A stretch of DNA of 49,950 nt, from assembly GCA_027484405.1 (NCBI GenBank), contig JAIXTA010000087.1:1-49950 (forward strand). The letters are read 5' to 3'. The notes beneath the pieces are model-generated. The model searched no databases and was not told the origin of the DNA. It was given only the letters and a program-made list of their open reading frames with translations. The stretch is from Burkholderiales bacterium (GTDB lineage Bacteria > Pseudomonadota > Gammaproteobacteria > Burkholderiales > Burkholderiaceae_C). This document shows positions 41,382 to 49,950 of this stretch, piece by piece; within the stretch, counting starts at the first letter, position 1; each line of letters begins with the position of its first letter. Both the position numbers and the translations under genes were made by a program.

Positions 41382-42041
41382 ATGGACAAGTTCACCGTAC
41401 ATACCGGGCTGGTGGCACCGCTGGATCGCGCCAATGTCGATACCGACGCCATCATCCCAAAGCAGTTCCTCAAGTCGATCCGCAAGACCGGCTTCGGCCC
41501 GAATCTGTTCGACGAGTGGCGCTACCTGGACCGTGGCGAGCCCGGCCGGGACAACAGCACGCGTCCGCTGAACCCGGACTTCGTCTTGAACCAGCCGCGC
41601 TACCAGGGCGCAAGCATCCTGCTGGCGCGCAAGAACTTCGGTTGCGGCTCCAGCCGTGAGCACGCGCCCTGGGCGCTGCAGCAGTACGGCTTTGCAGCGG
41701 TGATTGCCCCGAGCTTTGCCGACATCTTCTTCACCAACTGCTACAAGAACGGCCTGCTGCCCATCGTGCTCACCGAGCTCGAGGTCGATCACCTGTTCAA
41801 CGAGACCGCAGCCTTCAACGGCTACCAGCTCACCGTGGATCTGCCGCAGCAAGTGGTCATCACGCCGGACGGCCGGCGCTACGCCTTCGAGATCGACGCC
41901 TTCCGCAAGTACTGCCTGACCAACGGCTTCGACGACGTTGGCCTGACCCTGCGCCATGCCGACAAGATCCGCGCCTTCGAAGCACATCGCCTCGCAACGC
42001 AGCCCTGGCTGGCGCCCACCCAACTGCCCATCATCCAATGA
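41382..42041 (+). CDS. leuD: 3-isopropylmalate dehydratase small subunit
   Basis: The product is 219 residues: [36 protein letters not shown], followed by [48 protein letters not shown], the swivelling-domain signature of LeuD. It forms the active heterodimer with LeuC. It overlaps leuB by 4 nt (ATGA), so the two are translationally coupled. Confidence 0.97.
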   Translation: MDKFTVHTGLVAPLDRANVDTDAIIPKQFLKSIRKTGFGPNLFDEWRYLDRGEPGRDNSTRPLNPDFVLNQPRYQGASILLARKNFGCGSSREHAPWALQQYGFAAVIAPSFADIFFTNCYKNGLLPIVLTELEVDHLFNETAAFNGYQLTVDLPQQVVITPDGRRYAFEIDAFRKYCLTNGFDDVGLTLRHADKIRAFEAHRLATQPWLAPTQLPIIQ

Positions 42042-43159
42042 CCCTGAAGATCGCTGTTCTGCCCGGTGACGGCATCGGCACCGAAATCGTCACCCAGGCC
42101 ATTGCGGCACTGGATGCGCTCGAGCTGCCCATCGAGTACGGCCACGCCCCTGTGGGCGGGGCCGCCTATGAAGCGCACGGGCACCCCCTGCCGGAGTCCA
42201 CACTGGAGGTGTGTCGCAAGGCCGACGCCATCCTGTTCGGCGCGGTGGGCGACTGGAAGTACGACAGCCTCGAGCGCAGGTTGCGCCCGGAGCAGGCCAT
42301 CCTGGGCCTGCGCAAGCAGTTCGGTCTGTTTGCCAACTTCCGCCCGGCTATCCTTCATCCGGAACTTGCCAATGCATCGTCGCTCAAGCCCGAGGTCGTG
42401 TCCGGCCTCGACATCCTCATCATCCGCGAGCTGACCGGCGACATCTATTTCGGCCAGCCGCGCGGCCGGCGCGAGAGTCCGGACGGCGAGTTTGCCGGCG
42501 CCGCCGAGGCCTTTGACACCATGCGCTACTCGCGCCCGGAGATCGAGAGGATTGCGCACGTGGCCTTCGGTGCGGCACGCAAGCGCGGCAAGCGCCTGAC
42601 CAGTGTGGACAAGGCCAACGTGCTGGAAACCTTCCAGTTCTGGAAGGACGTCATGATCGAGGTGTCTGCCCAGTATCCGGACGTGACCCTGGACCATATG
42701 TACGTGGACAATGCGGCCATGCAGCTGGTCAAGGCGCCCAAGAAGTTCGACGTGATCGTCACCGGCAACATGTTCGGCGACATCCTGTCCGACGAAGCGG
42801 CCATGCTCACCGGCTCCATCGGCATGCTGCCCAGTGCCTCGCTCAATGCCCGCAACTTCGGCCTCTACGAGCCCAGCCACGGTTCGGCACCGGACATTGC
42901 CGGCAAGGGTGTGGCCAACCCCCTGGCCACCATCCTGTCGGCGGCTATGATGCTGCGGTACACGTTCAACCGGCCCGATGCGGCCGACATCATCGAATCT
43001 GCCGTGAAGTCCGTTCTTGCCCAGGGTCTGCGCACCGCAGACATCTTCGAAGCTGGCGCCACCAAGGTGGGCACCGCTGAGATGGGCGCGGCCGTCGTGT
43101 CCGCCGTCAAGGTCGCGACTTCGGCAGCCAAAACCAAAACCATTGCGAAAGTGACCTGA
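42038..43159 (+). CDS. leuB: 3-isopropylmalate dehydrogenase
   Basis: The product is 373 residues: [69 protein letters not shown] and the signature [26 protein letters not shown]. It oxidises and decarboxylates 3-isopropylmalate with NAD. The C-terminus runs about 15 residues past the usual ending (…[12 protein letters not shown]), a harmless-looking tail. asd follows after about 100 nt. Confidence 0.97.
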   Translation: MTLKIAVLPGDGIGTEIVTQAIAALDALELPIEYGHAPVGGAAYEAHGHPLPESTLEVCRKADAILFGAVGDWKYDSLERRLRPEQAILGLRKQFGLFANFRPAILHPELANASSLKPEVVSGLDILIIRELTGDIYFGQPRGRRESPDGEFAGAAEAFDTMRYSRPEIERIAHVAFGAARKRGKRLTSVDKANVLETFQFWKDVMIEVSAQYPDVTLDHMYVDNAAMQLVKAPKKFDVIVTGNMFGDILSDEAAMLTGSIGMLPSASLNARNFGLYEPSHGSAPDIAGKGVANPLATILSAAMMLRYTFNRPDAADIIESAVKSVLAQGLRTADIFEAGATKVGTAEMGAAVVSAVKVATSAAKTKTIAKVT

Positions 43160-43181
43160 GACCTCAGGCGGCCCTCTTGTG

Positions 43182-43223
43182 ACTCCTCCATCGAGCCCAC
43201 AAGCGGGCTGCGGATGGGGGAGT
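43182..43223 (+). promoter_or_regulatory. Hairpin between leuB and asd
   Basis: ACTCC-CCAT-GCCC (43182-43198) pairs with GGGC-ATGG-GGAGT (to 43223) around an ACAAGC loop, with small bulges, and is followed by a modest T-rich TTTGCATTTCT. It could be a weak terminator or attenuator separating leuCDB from asd expression; no leader peptide was found. Confidence 0.45.
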
Positions 43224-43263
43224 TTGCATTTCTGGGTGTGGATCTGAGAGGAAGGGAAAGACG

Positions 43264-44388
43264 ATGAAGAAGGTAGGCCTGATCGGTTGGCGCGGCATGG
43301 TGGGGTCGGTGCTCATGCAGCGCATGCAGGAAGAGGGCGACTTTGCCCACTTCGAACCGGTGTTCTTTTCGACCAGCAGCGCCGGCGGCGACGCGCCGAA
43401 GTTCGCGCCCGCCACGACGGTGGAGACGCGGCTGCAGAACGCCTATGACCTCGACGCGCTCAAGAAGCTGGACATCATCGTCACCTGCCAGGGTGGGGAC
43501 TACACGACCGAGATCTTCGAGAAGCTTCGCGCCGCCGGCTGGAGCGGCCACTGGATTGATGCGGCATCCAGCCTGCGCATGAAGGATGATGCGGTGATCA
43601 TCCTCGACCCGGTCAACATGGACGTGATCAAGCGTTCCCTCACCGCCGGCGGCCGCAACTGGATCGGCGGCAACTGCACCGTGAGCTGCATGCTCATGGG
43701 CCTGGGCGCACTGTTCAATGCCGGGCTGGTGGAATAGATGACCTCCATGACCTACCAGGCCGCCAGTGGCGGCGGCGCGCAGCACATGCGCGAGCTGCTC
43801 ACCCAGTACGGCACGCTCAATGCCGAGGTGAAGAGCCTGCTGGATGACCCGGCCAGTGCGATCCTCGAGATCGACCGCAGGGTCATTGCCAAGCAACGCA
43901 GCCTGAGCGATGCCGAAAAGGCCAACTTCGTCGTACCGCTTGGCGGCAGCCTGATTCCCTGGATCGACAAGGATCTCGGTAACGGAATGTCCCGCGAGGA
44001 ATGGAAGGGCGGGGCAGAAACCAACAAGATCCTGGGTCGCACGGGCAACGAGCAGATCCCGATCGACGGCATCTGCGTACGCATCGGTGCAATGCGCTGC
44101 CACAGCCAGGCGCTGACCCTCAAGCTCACGCGCGACGTGCCGGTGGATGAGATCGAAGGCATGATCCGCTACAGCAACCCGTGGGCGAAGGTTGTGCCGA
44201 ACACGCGCGAGGCCAGCATCGTGGAGCTGACGCCTGTGGCGGTGACCGGCACGCTGACCATTCCCGTGGGCCGCATCCGCAAGCTGGCCATGGGGCCGCA
44301 GTACGTGGGCGCATTCACGATCGGCGACCAGCTGCTCTGGGGGGCGGCCGAGCCGCTGCGCCGCATGTTGCGCCTGCTGCTGGCCTGA
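43264..44388 (+). pseudogene. asd: Aspartate-semialdehyde dehydrogenase split by an in-frame amber codon
   Basis: One continuous frame of 374 codons is interrupted only by TAG at 43735-43737 (codon 158). The first part (157 residues) starts MKKVGLIGWRGMVGSVLMQRM and includes the catalytic Cys138 in GGNCTVSCMLMG. After the stop, ATG at 43738 opens the rest in the same frame: [20 protein letters not shown], then VPIDG-like [20 protein letters not shown] with the catalytic His, to LLLA. In homologues the interrupted position lies in a conserved LV(D/E)W segment, so TGG-to-TAG is the simplest explanation. Asd makes the branch-point precursor of Lys/DAP, Met and Thr and is normally essential. Whether this is a mutation, a sequencing error or a two-polypeptide enzyme made by restart cannot be decided here. 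A GAGAGGAAGGG site precedes the first start. Confidence 0.85.
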
Positions 44389-44464
44389 TTGAGCCGTGCC
44401 CAAATCGCCGGCGGCCGCATCGCCGCGGTTCGGGTAGTTGCGAACGGTTGACTTGCCGTCAAGC

Positions 44465-44480
44465 GTTGCCGGTCGGCAAC
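44465..44480. promoter_or_regulatory. 16-bp perfect inverted repeat upstream of fimV
   Basis: GTTGCCG-GT-CGGCAAC is a perfect palindrome with 7-bp arms, about 125-190 nt upstream of the possible fimV starts in the 270-nt asd-fimV gap. It could be an operator or a small hairpin. No clear -35/-10 pair was assigned near it. Confidence 0.35.
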
Positions 44481-44656
44481 ATTTGCTCACAGGCCTTCCG
44501 TGTAGGCTCTACCTGTAGTGCAGCATTAAGCAACAGGACACTAGGCAAAGCGTCGAGAAAGACTTGCGAGACTACTTAAGATTGCCGACGTAAGTCCTTG
44601 AAGTTATGCTGAAAGTCCAGAAGAACGACATCCCGGGGTGGGTTGTGGCATCACAC

Positions 44657-47473
44657 ATGAAAAAGCGGCTTCTGGCCGCAGCAGTGGTTTCAGTATTGAG
44701 CGCGACCGCGGTCGACGCGTGGGCAGCCGGTCTGGGGCGGTTGACCGTGCAGTCCGCGATCGGTCAGCCATTGCGCGCCGAAGTCGAAATCACCTCGCTC
44801 ACGAAGGACGAGGAAGCGTCTCTGGCAGCCCGTCTGGCGTCTGCCGACGCGTTCCGAATCGCAAACATCGAACCGAACGCCGCGCTGTCTGGCGCACGCT
44901 TCGCAATCGACAAGCGGCCCGATGGCCGCAGCGTGATCCGCATCACCACGGCGCAGCCGATCAATGAGCCTTTCCTGGATCTGCTGGTCGAACTGTCGTG
45001 GGCCACCGGCCGCCTGGTGCGCGAATACACGGTTCTGCTGGATCCTCCGGGTACGCGTCTGGCTCCTGTTGAAACGGCGCCGGTCGCTGCGCCTCCGGCA
45101 GCGGTCCGTCCTGCACCGCCCGCTGCTGCACCGGCCCCGGCGCCAGCGGCTGCTCCCGCCGCCGCAGCGCCCGCCGCCAAGCCTGCACCCGCACCCACAC
45201 CCGCACCCGCTGCAACCGGCGACAAGCCGGCCGGTACCTACACCGTCAAGCGGGGCGACACACTGGGAAAGATTGCTCGCGAAAACCTCACGCCGGCGGT
45301 CAATCTGGACCAGATGCTGGTCGCGATGTATCGCGCCAACCCTGATGCCTTCATTGGCGAGAACATGAACCGTCTGCGCAGCGGTGCAGTGCTTCGCGTG
45401 CCGTCCGCCCAGGACGCCAGCGCGGTCACGCCTACCGAGGCGCGCAAGATCGTCGTTGCGCAATCGAGCGATTTTTCGTCGTTCCGCGACCGCGTGGCAG
45501 ATACCGCTGCCAAGGCGCCTGCCGCCGCTGCGCCCTCTGCGCCGAAGCAGGCAGCCGCCGGCACGGTGGTACCCAAGGTCGAAGACAAGTCCAAGGCGGC
45601 ACCCACGGCCGATCAGCTCAAGGTGCAGAAGGCCGAGCCCAGCGCCAAGGGGGCTGGCCAGAGCGCCGCCAAGCAGGCCGAGCTCGACAAGATTGCCAAG
45701 GACAAGGCCATCGCCGAAGAGAAGGCGCGCCTTGCCCAGTTGGAGAAGAACAACGCGGCCATGAAGGAGCTGCAGGCGAAGAACGCCGCCGCCGCCGAAG
45801 CGCAGCGCAAGGCTGAAGAAGCCAAGAAGGCCGCGGAAGCCAAGGCCGCTGCCGATGCCAAGGCTGCCGCCGACGCGAAGGCTGCCGCCGCGGCCAAGGC
45901 TGCTGCTGATGCCAAGGCAGCCGCCGACGCCAAGGCTGCCGCCGATGCGAAGGCCGCCACAGACGCCAAGGCTGCTGCAGACGCCAAGGCTGCCGCCGAC
46001 GCCAAGGCCGCTGCAGACGCCAAGGCTGCCGAAGCTGCCAAGAGTGCTCCTGCGCCCGCTCCCACACCTGCTCCAGCTCCCGCGCCCGCACCTGCGCCAG
46101 CCCCAGCGCCAGCCGCGGCCAAGCCAGCGCCCGCACCGGTGCCGGCGCCCGCGGAGCCCAGCTTCCTCGACTCCATTCTCGGCAACTGGGTGGGTCTGGC
46201 CGGTCTCGGTGGCTTGGTCGTTCTCGGCGCCGGCTGGCTGGCCATCCGCAGCCGCCGCAACCGCGAGACTGCGCAGTTCGAAGACAGCGTCATGGCCAAC
46301 GCCGCGGGCAACTCGGTCATCGGCGAAACCGGCGGCGCAACGGTGGACACCACCAACGCATCCTCGGTTTTCAACAGCAACTACATGCCGGCATCGAGCC
46401 AGCTCGACTCCTCTGAGGTCGACCCGGTTGCTGAAGCCGATGTCTACATCGCCTACGGTCGCGACAAGCAGGCCGAGGAAATCCTGCGTGAAGCGCTGGC
46501 CGCGCAGCCCGACCGCCATACTGCGCGCCTGAAGCTGCTCGAGATCCTCGCCGGCCGCAAAGACGTCGGCGGCTTTGGCGCGGAAGCCCAGCTGCTTCAC
46601 GACAAGACCAACGGCATGGGCGATGAGTGGAAGCGTGCTGCGCTCATGGGCGCTGCGCTGGACCCGAACAACGAGCTCTATCGCGTGGGTGCTGCCATGG
46701 CCCAGGCGCAGGGCATGGAAGCCACGCTGCCGGTTGGCATGAACGCCGATCGGCTCGAGACCTTTGACACCACCGCCCCGTTCGCTTCCGGTGCCGCCAC
46801 CCAGGAAGTCAAGCTTCCTGACCTCGGCGATCCAGCCGCAGGTTTTGCGCCCACCACGATGTCCACGCCGACGGTCGATCCGAACTCCCTGGACTTCGAT
46901 CTGGGCGTTCCGGCGCTCGAGGGCGGCACGATGCCCATGCCCGAGCAGCTCAAGGCGCTTGATCCGGCCGGCGACTTCATGAACAGCGACAAGGGCGGCA
47001 AGGCCGACGCCGTGCCCTCGTTCGCCGCGACCGATCCCAACTTCGGTGCGCTGGACCTGAATCTGGCCACCATGCCGGGACTTCCTCCGGAGGCGTCTGC
47101 GCCTGCCTCGGCCCGCGAGGCGCTCGGTGACGGTCTGGACTTCGACATCGGCGGCGCGACACAACCTGCCCCGAACAATGCCGTCAGCCTGCCGACCTTG
47201 GAAGCAGACTCCTCGGTTCTGGACTTCGACCTGGGTGATGCGCCGGCGCCGGCGGCCGCTCCGCTGCCCACGCTGGAGATGCCGGCTGCATCCGCGCCTG
47301 CTGCGGTTCCGGTCGGCAGCGACAACGATGCCGCCACCAAGCTCAGCCTGGCCTCGGCCTATGTGGCGATTGGCGACAGCGAGGGGGCGCGCGAGATCCT
47401 GAACGAAGTGATCAGCATCGGCTCGGCTGACCAGCAGGCACAGGCCCGCGAACTGTTGTCGCGCCTGTCCTGA
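44657..47473 (+). CDS. fimV: FimV-like peptidoglycan-binding inner-membrane protein
   Basis: The product is 938 residues. A signal peptide (MKKRLLAAAVVSVLSATAVDAWA) is followed by the FimV N-terminal domain (GLGRLTVQSAIGQPLRAEVEITS) and an Ala/Pro linker. A LysM peptidoglycan-binding domain follows (GTYTVKRGDTLGKIARENL, about 205-255). A coiled coil of tandem KAAADA repeats runs at about 395-455, then a Pro/Ala stretch. One membrane helix (VGLAGLGGLVVLGAGWLAI) lies at about 510-530. The long acidic cytoplasmic tail has a TPR-like segment (DVYIAYGRDKQAEEILREALAAQPD), recurring LDFDLG motifs and a C-terminal FimV domain (ASAYVAIGDSEGAREILNEV). In Pseudomonas, FimV supports type IV pilus assembly and polar organisation. 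An in-frame ATG at 44606 would add 17 residues; neither start has a strong ribosome-binding site. Confidence 0.9.
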   Translation: MKKRLLAAAVVSVLSATAVDAWAAGLGRLTVQSAIGQPLRAEVEITSLTKDEEASLAARLASADAFRIANIEPNAALSGARFAIDKRPDGRSVIRITTAQPINEPFLDLLVELSWATGRLVREYTVLLDPPGTRLAPVETAPVAAPPAAVRPAPPAAAPAPAPAAAPAAAAPAAKPAPAPTPAPAATGDKPAGTYTVKRGDTLGKIARENLTPAVNLDQMLVAMYRANPDAFIGENMNRLRSGAVLRVPSAQDASAVTPTEARKIVVAQSSDFSSFRDRVADTAAKAPAAAAPSAPKQAAAGTVVPKVEDKSKAAPTADQLKVQKAEPSAKGAGQSAAKQAELDKIAKDKAIAEEKARLAQLEKNNAAMKELQAKNAAAAEAQRKAEEAKKAAEAKAAADAKAAADAKAAAAAKAAADAKAAADAKAAADAKAATDAKAAADAKAAADAKAAADAKAAEAAKSAPAPAPTPAPAPAPAPAPAPAPAAAKPAPAPVPAPAEPSFLDSILGNWVGLAGLGGLVVLGAGWLAIRSRRNRETAQFEDSVMANAAGNSVIGETGGATVDTTNASSVFNSNYMPASSQLDSSEVDPVAEADVYIAYGRDKQAEEILREALAAQPDRHTARLKLLEILAGRKDVGGFGAEAQLLHDKTNGMGDEWKRAALMGAALDPNNELYRVGAAMAQAQGMEATLPVGMNADRLETFDTTAPFASGAATQEVKLPDLGDPAAGFAPTTMSTPTVDPNSLDFDLGVPALEGGTMPMPEQLKALDPAGDFMNSDKGGKADAVPSFAATDPNFGALDLNLATMPGLPPEASAPASAREALGDGLDFDIGGATQPAPNNAVSLPTLEADSSVLDFDLGDAPAPAAAPLPTLEMPAASAPAAVPVGSDNDAATKLSLASAYVAIGDSEGAREILNEVISIGSADQQAQARELLSRLS
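45840..46035 (+). repeat. Tandem 18-bp repeats encoding KAAADA in fimV
   Basis: About ten imperfect copies of an 18-bp unit (GCCAAGGCTGCCGCCGAC and variants) encode KAAADA/KAAAAA hexads. Copy number is prone to slip, so length variation between strains would be expected. All copies keep the reading frame. Confidence 0.8.
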
Positions 47474-47496
47474 TCGGTTCATTCGCCTAGACAGAG

Positions 47497-47524
47497 CGCC
47501 CGGTTCGCCGGGCGTTTTGTTTTT
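47497..47524 (+). terminator. Rho-independent terminator after fimV
   Basis: CGCCCGG-TTCG-CCGGGCG is a perfect 7-bp stem with a TTCG tetraloop (47497-47514), followed by TTTTGTTTTT. It lies 24 nt after the fimV stop and about 30 nt before truA, so truA needs its own promoter or readthrough. Confidence 0.9.
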
Positions 47525-47553
47525 CGGCGGCGCCTGCAGCATCCTTGCATCCC

Positions 47554-48381
47554 ATGCGAATCGCACTCGGCATCAGCTATCAGGGCGCGGGCTTTACGGG
47601 CTGGCAGTCCCAGCCCAGCGGCCTGGGCGTGCAGGACGCCTTCGAGGCGGCGCTGGCGCGCTTCATCGGCGCGCCTCATGGGCTGGCCCACACGCCGGCC
47701 GACCTGCCGCGCTGGCCCACGGTCTGTGCCGGCCGTACCGATGCCGGCGTCCATGCCACGGCGCAGGTGCTGCACTTCGACAGCCCGGTGCAGCGCGACC
47801 CCGCCAGCTGGGTGCGCGGGCTCAACACCTTCCTGCCGCCCACGATCGCCGTGCACTGGGCCCAGGCGGTAAGTGACGACTTCCACGCCCGCTTTGCCGC
47901 ACAGTGGCGTGAATATGTTTACGTGATCCACGACGATCCGGTGCGGCCCGTGCAGCTTGCGCCCCTGGTGGGCTGGAGCTTCCGGCCCCTGGATGCCGCC
48001 GCGATGCACCGCGCCGCGCAGTGCCTGCCCGGCGAGCACGACTTCAGCGCCTTCCGTGCGGCCGAGTGCCAGGCCAAGTCGCCCATCAAGCAGCTGCACT
48101 TCATCAATGTGCGGCGGCACGGCAAGTTCGTGCTGGTGCGCGTGCGCGCCAATGCGTTTCTGCATCACATGGTGCGCAATATCGTCGGCAGCCTCGTGTA
48201 TGTGGGGCAGGGGCGGTGGCCGGAAGACCGGCTGGCGCAGGTGCTGGCCGGCCGCAGCCGGGCGCAGGCTGCACCTACCTTTGCAGCCGAGGGCTTGTAT
48301 CTCACGGGTGTGCACTATCCGGATGACTTCGGCGTGCCGGATGCAGCCGATCCCGCGCCCTGGTTCGCGCATCTGGCCTGA
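47554..48381 (+). CDS. truA: tRNA pseudouridine(38-40) synthase
   Basis: The product is 275 residues starting MRIALGISYQGAGFTGWQSQPSG. The catalytic Asp lies in CAGRTDAGVHATAQVLHFDS. Later conserved parts are FHARFAAQWREYVYVI, DFSAFRAAECQAKSPIKQL and HHMVRNIVGSLVYVGQGRW. It modifies uridines 38-40 in the anticodon stem of tRNAs. The upstream in-frame TTG adds only three residues and overlaps the terminator region. trpF starts 32 nt downstream. Confidence 0.95.
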   Translation: MRIALGISYQGAGFTGWQSQPSGLGVQDAFEAALARFIGAPHGLAHTPADLPRWPTVCAGRTDAGVHATAQVLHFDSPVQRDPASWVRGLNTFLPPTIAVHWAQAVSDDFHARFAAQWREYVYVIHDDPVRPVQLAPLVGWSFRPLDAAAMHRAAQCLPGEHDFSAFRAAECQAKSPIKQLHFINVRRHGKFVLVRVRANAFLHHMVRNIVGSLVYVGQGRWPEDRLAQVLAGRSRAQAAPTFAAEGLYLTGVHYPDDFGVPDAADPAPWFAHLA

Positions 48382-48412
48382 GCGCTGCGCCCGGCGTGGA
48401 ACAATCGGGTCC

Positions 48413-49201
48413 ATGAGCACTGCTGCCCGTACCGCCTCAACCCACGCCGCGCGGCCTGCAGCCTTGAGCGGCCGCACCCGCATCAAGATCTGCGGCATCA
48501 CCCGCTGGGAGGATGCCCGGGCCGCGGTGGATGCCGGGGCCGATGCCCTGGGCTTCGTGTTCTGGCCGGGCAGCTGCCGGTATATCGCGCCCGAGGCGGC
48601 CGCCGAAATCGTGCGCCGCGTGCCGGCCTTCGTGCAGACCGTGGGCCTGTTCGTGCAGGCCCAGCCGCTGGACGTGGCCCGCGCGGTGCAGACCAGTGCC
48701 GTGCAGGTGATCCAGTGCCACGGCGGCGAGAGCGCCGCGCACTGCGAGCTGGCGGCAGCTGCGGCCAATCGTCCCTGGATGCGCGCCTTTGGCGTGGGCG
48801 AGGGCAGCCCGGAAGGCGCCGGCGCAGACGCGTTGCTACACTCCCTGCAACCTTTTCGGGGGGCCAGCGCCTGGCTGTTCGACACCGCGTCGGCCGGCCA
48901 CGGCGGCAGCGGCATCCCCTTTGACTGGCAGATCCTTCATCAATGCGCGGCTCGTCTCAACGCCCATCCCGACAGCGCTCCTCCGCTCGTTTTGAGTGGT
49001 GGGTTGAGCGCGCAAAACGTCGCTGGTGCCATTGAGCTGCTTCGGCCCACCGGGCGGCTGTATGCGGTCGATGTGTCCTCCGGCGTGGAGGTGCTCGATC
49101 CGGACGGCAAGCCGCGCAAGGGCCTCAAGGACCCGGCGCGCATCCGCGCCTTCATCGAGCAGGTGAGCAAGGCGGACGCGCGCATAACGGGGCAGTCGTA
49201 A
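48413..49201 (+). CDS. trpF: Phosphoribosylanthranilate isomerase
   Basis: The product is 262 residues. A short N-terminal extension (MSTAARTASTHAARPAALSGR) precedes the TIM barrel RIKICGITRWEDARAAVDAGADALGFVFWPGSCRYI. The catalytic Cys is in KICGIT and the Asp is in LYAVDVSSGVEVLDPDGKPRKG-type signature AVDVSSGVE. It catalyses the third step of tryptophan synthesis. The truA-trpF-trpB order is common in Burkholderiales. The longer frame inside truA is a shadow. Confidence 0.94.
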   Translation: MSTAARTASTHAARPAALSGRTRIKICGITRWEDARAAVDAGADALGFVFWPGSCRYIAPEAAAEIVRRVPAFVQTVGLFVQAQPLDVARAVQTSAVQVIQCHGGESAAHCELAAAAANRPWMRAFGVGEGSPEGAGADALLHSLQPFRGASAWLFDTASAGHGGSGIPFDWQILHQCAARLNAHPDSAPPLVLSGGLSAQNVAGAIELLRPTGRLYAVDVSSGVEVLDPDGKPRKGLKDPARIRAFIEQVSKADARITGQS

Positions 49202-49228
49202 ACCCACTGCGCGGCTCAATCTGATCTC

Positions 49229-49300
49229 TCCGGTGCTCGCCGTGCTCACGCACTGTCTGCGCTTCTCAAGCCCAGCTTGACCCGCTCGCTACGGTTTCCG
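49229..49300. repeat. Diverged copy of the 34.5-kb repeat family, upstream of trpB
   Basis: CCGGTGCTCGCCGTGCTC ... TGTCTGCGCTTCTCAAG ... CGCTCGCTACGG follows the same order and spacing as CCGGTGCTCGACGTACTG ... CGTCTGCGCTCCTCAA ... CGCTCGCTACGC at 34516-34584. It fills most of the 130-nt gap between trpF and trpB, just before the trpB ribosome-binding site. Confidence 0.55.
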
Positions 49301-49334
49301 ACCACCCCTCATCGAGTTTGAAGGAGGTTTCACC

Positions 49335-49950
<616 letters not shown>

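Noticed and set aside
43735-43737. TAG as a reassigned sense codon
   Set aside because: Other genes in the window end in TAG at the expected place (fadL, TonB receptor, polA, ZIP, GMC oxidoreductase, aroC), so general recoding is unlikely.
45840-46035. CRISPR-like array
   Set aside because: The repeats are contiguous 18-bp coding repeats with no spacers, in frame within fimV.
44690-47566. 958-codon open frame antisense to fimV
   Set aside because: The Gly/Leu/Arg-rich translation is produced by the opposite frame of Ala-rich repeats; no start signal or domain.

Overview
The window is about 50 kb of GC-rich, densely packed bacterial chromosome. Gene content and order point to a betaproteobacterium of the order Burkholderiales. 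The main evidence is the block leuC-leuD-leuB-asd-fimV-truA-trpF-trpB, a polA / thrB (APH-type homoserine kinase) / BPSS1780-family neighbourhood, a long DUF349 protein and a large FimV with a LysM domain. Genus cannot be decided from the sequence alone. No tRNA, rRNA, CRISPR array, integrase, transposase or prophage gene was seen; this is mostly core genome with a few accessory genes.

Layout. 1-520: 5' part of leuS (minus strand). 721-4663: a DUF349 protein and an unrecognised membrane-anchored protein. 4962-8118: a membrane diguanylate cyclase and a FadL-type outer-membrane protein. 8176-11325 (minus): a large fusion of an acetoacetate-decarboxylase-like domain to an FAD oxidoreductase. 11487-13784: uvrD. 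13950-16595: a His/Cys-containing small protein and a ZnuD-like TonB receptor. 16629-19863 (minus): LOG-family protein, thrB, a BPSS1780 membrane protein and a FecR-domain protein in one tight operon, divergent from polA (19862-22585) with overlapping start codons. 22646-27480: S9 peptidase, hexose-6-phosphate mutarotase, dienelactone hydrolase and ZIP metal transporter. 27589-29356 (minus): EamA transporter and sulfurtransferase. 29590-31215: GMC oxidoreductase. 31455-33951 (minus): Mpo1-like protein, alpha/beta hydrolase and metY. 34036-39843: CBS protein, MFS-acyltransferase fusion, LysE exporter, aroC and MFS transporter. 39944 to the end: leucine, aspartate-semialdehyde and tryptophan biosynthesis with fimV and truA between.

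Metabolic logic. Several genes serve amino-acid biosynthesis: leuCDB (leucine), asd and thrB (aspartate family), metY (methionine/cysteine), aroC and trpF/trpB (aromatic). Others handle envelope and lipid functions (FadL, Aas-like acyltransferase, FimV), DNA repair (polA, uvrD) and metal uptake (ZnuD-like receptor, ZIP).

Most notable observations. (1) asd is interrupted by a single in-frame TAG at a position where the family normally has Trp, and the TAG is followed immediately by ATG. (2) A family of about 45-nt REP-like palindromic units with a conserved CGCTTGTC end occurs as five units at four loci, each just 3' of a plus-strand gene. (3) A second GC-rich intergenic repeat family lies at 34.5 kb (three partial copies) and upstream of trpB. 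(4) A long inverted repeat built from CACAGAT motifs lies at 31.3 kb, and a nested palindrome at 27.5 kb. (5) The ADC-FAD oxidoreductase fusion has an altered Lys pair.
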